Part shown: positions 63,274 to 64,000 of the stretch, one piece after another
Numbering within the stretch: the first letter of the stretch is position 1
Layout of the letters: every line of letters starts with the position of its first letter
Source: Rubripirellula lacrimiformis
GTDB lineage: Bacteria; Planctomycetota; Planctomycetia; Pirellulales; Pirellulaceae
Reading direction: 5' to 3'
DNA length: 64,000 nucleotides
NCBI RefSeq assembly: GCF_007741535.1
Contig: NZ_CP036525.1
Location: forward strand, 6,076,001-6,140,000
Notes under the pieces: generated by a model
Told to the model about the DNA's origin: nothing
Databases searched by the model: none
What the model saw: only the letters and a program-made list of their open reading frames with translations
Position numbers and translations under genes: made by a program

Positions 63274-64000
63274 TTAGACCACTCGTTTTGGCTTTCTAGC
63301 ACAGGAAAACCGGGAATCGATTTTCGCGAAACAATCGGTCGCCGCGGAGTATCCCGATTCGATCAACCGATCAGGCAAACTAAAGTCAAACCAAGGTGTT
63401 GATCCGAACTGCGGACGGATGACAAGATCGGCCGACGCTAGCTGAAAATCCCTCATTTGCTGTTCGGCGAGTTCTTGAAAACGTAGAACCGACTCAATCG
63501 CGGTTCGACAATTTGGAAAAGATGACGTTGACCTGCCAACATCCACGACGATCAGTCGTGACGTTTTCGAACCGTCGCCGGCACCGTTCTGGCTAATGAT
63601 TTGACGGGCCAAATCGCAAGGGACGGCGTCATAGACGCCTAAATCGGCTAGTTGAGCCGTTCCACGATTCACCGCAGGGAAGACCCCGGGAATTGACATC
63701 GAACATCGCACGGCTTCACGAAGGGATCCTCGAGAGAGACAAACGCGTTGCCCCGTTTGGACGTCCACGGCGAGCAGGTGCAGGGGCGTCGACAAATCTT
63801 CGATCCCGACGTCCGGTAATAGATTATCGATGATGCAACGCAGAACCGAATCGGGCAGAATCGAAGGCTGTCGAGCGGCGCGAAAGAGCAGCGTCTGCAC
63901 CCACATAAAATTACGCAGTTTCCCTCGCCGATTGCCCCTGGGCCGGGACGTCTCGGATTCGGGGTCGCAGGCCACTCCCAAAACTTGTCGCTGCAGTCGG
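63274..64000 (-). CDS. Patatin-like phospholipase, C-terminal part
   Basis: The frame enters from beyond position 64000, so the N terminus with the Gly-x-Ser-x-Gly nucleophile is missing. The visible 240 residues contain TPLHLLAVDVQTGQRVCLSR, SLREAVRCSMSIPGVFPAV and LADLGVYDAVPCDLAR, where the patatin catalytic Asp is in the ADLG position (family: DGG). DLVIRPQFGST near the end fits too. Patatins release fatty acids from lipids. It is on the same strand as the FemAB operon, 223 bp upstream. Confidence 0.78.
   Translation of the reverse strand, partial: RLQRQVLGVACDPESETSRPRGNRRGKLRNFMWVQTLLFRAARQPSILPDSVLRCIIDNLLPDVGIEDLSTPLHLLAVDVQTGQRVCLSRGSLREAVRCSMSIPGVFPAVNRGTAQLADLGVYDAVPCDLARQIISQNGAGDGSKTSRLIVVDVGRSTSSFPNCRTAIESVLRFQELAEQQMRDFQLASADLVIRPQFGSTPWFDFSLPDRLIESGYSAATDCFAKIDSRFSCARKPKRVV

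Overview
The window reads as chromosome of a planctomycete of the Pirellulaceae (Rhodopirellula-like). The evidence is the gene content: an SHD1-domain secreted protein, a BNR-4 protein, four PEP-CTERM proteins with a FemAB-type protein and a FeeM-like acyltransferase, a zinc-free L36, GTG and TTG starts, and many GC-rich intergenic repeat families. This is inference from content; no 16S gene is present.

Layout. 1-1.3 kb: end of a flagellar rod/P-ring operon (flgI, flgJ-like, flgN-like). 1.6-12.7 kb: a GNAT/FemAB-like transferase, argJ, an ABC exporter, a Ca2+/Na+ antiporter, a proline-rich membrane protein, a BNR-4 protein, larC, rpmJ and a DUF4430 lipoprotein. 13.2-18.6 kb: the SHD1 protein, a 2-kb array of twenty 77-105-bp hairpin repeats, tRNA-Ser(UGA) and upp. 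18.7-23.1 kb: an operon of C39-like peptidase, RimK-type ATP-grasp ligase, GCS2-type ligase and N-formylglutamate amidohydrolase. The last gene is frameshifted by an exact 67-bp tandem duplication. 23.1-33.5 kb: gltA and a leftward housekeeping run (purA, uppS, cdsA, phoH, a PgpH-like HD protein, ybeY, a CNNM/CBS protein). 33.8-49.2 kb: SGNH hydrolase, glutathione peroxidase, two MFS transporters, ychF, an isopropylmalate-dehydrogenase-like gene beside a Gfo/Idh/MocA gene, DMT transporters, a flippase, a DUF502 protein and nadA. 49.4-64 kb: an accessory envelope region with the PEP-CTERM genes, a duplicated small secreted protein, an IS66 remnant, a FeeM-like acyltransferase facing a DevBCA-type exporter, a coiled-coil Wzz-like protein, a DUF218 protein, FemAB and a partial patatin.

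How genes work together. The four-gene peptidase/ligase operon looks like a pathway that makes or edits a small peptide or amide; its product is unknown. The right end looks like an export and surface-decoration region: sorted PEP-CTERM proteins, an acyltransferase, an MFP-type ABC exporter and exopolysaccharide-type accessory proteins. No exosortase gene is visible in the window. The most unusual DNA is non-coding: the hairpin array, (GAGTTC)n tracts beside GGGGGAGAGG hairpins, several dispersed palindromes, and small in-frame minisatellites at protein N termini.
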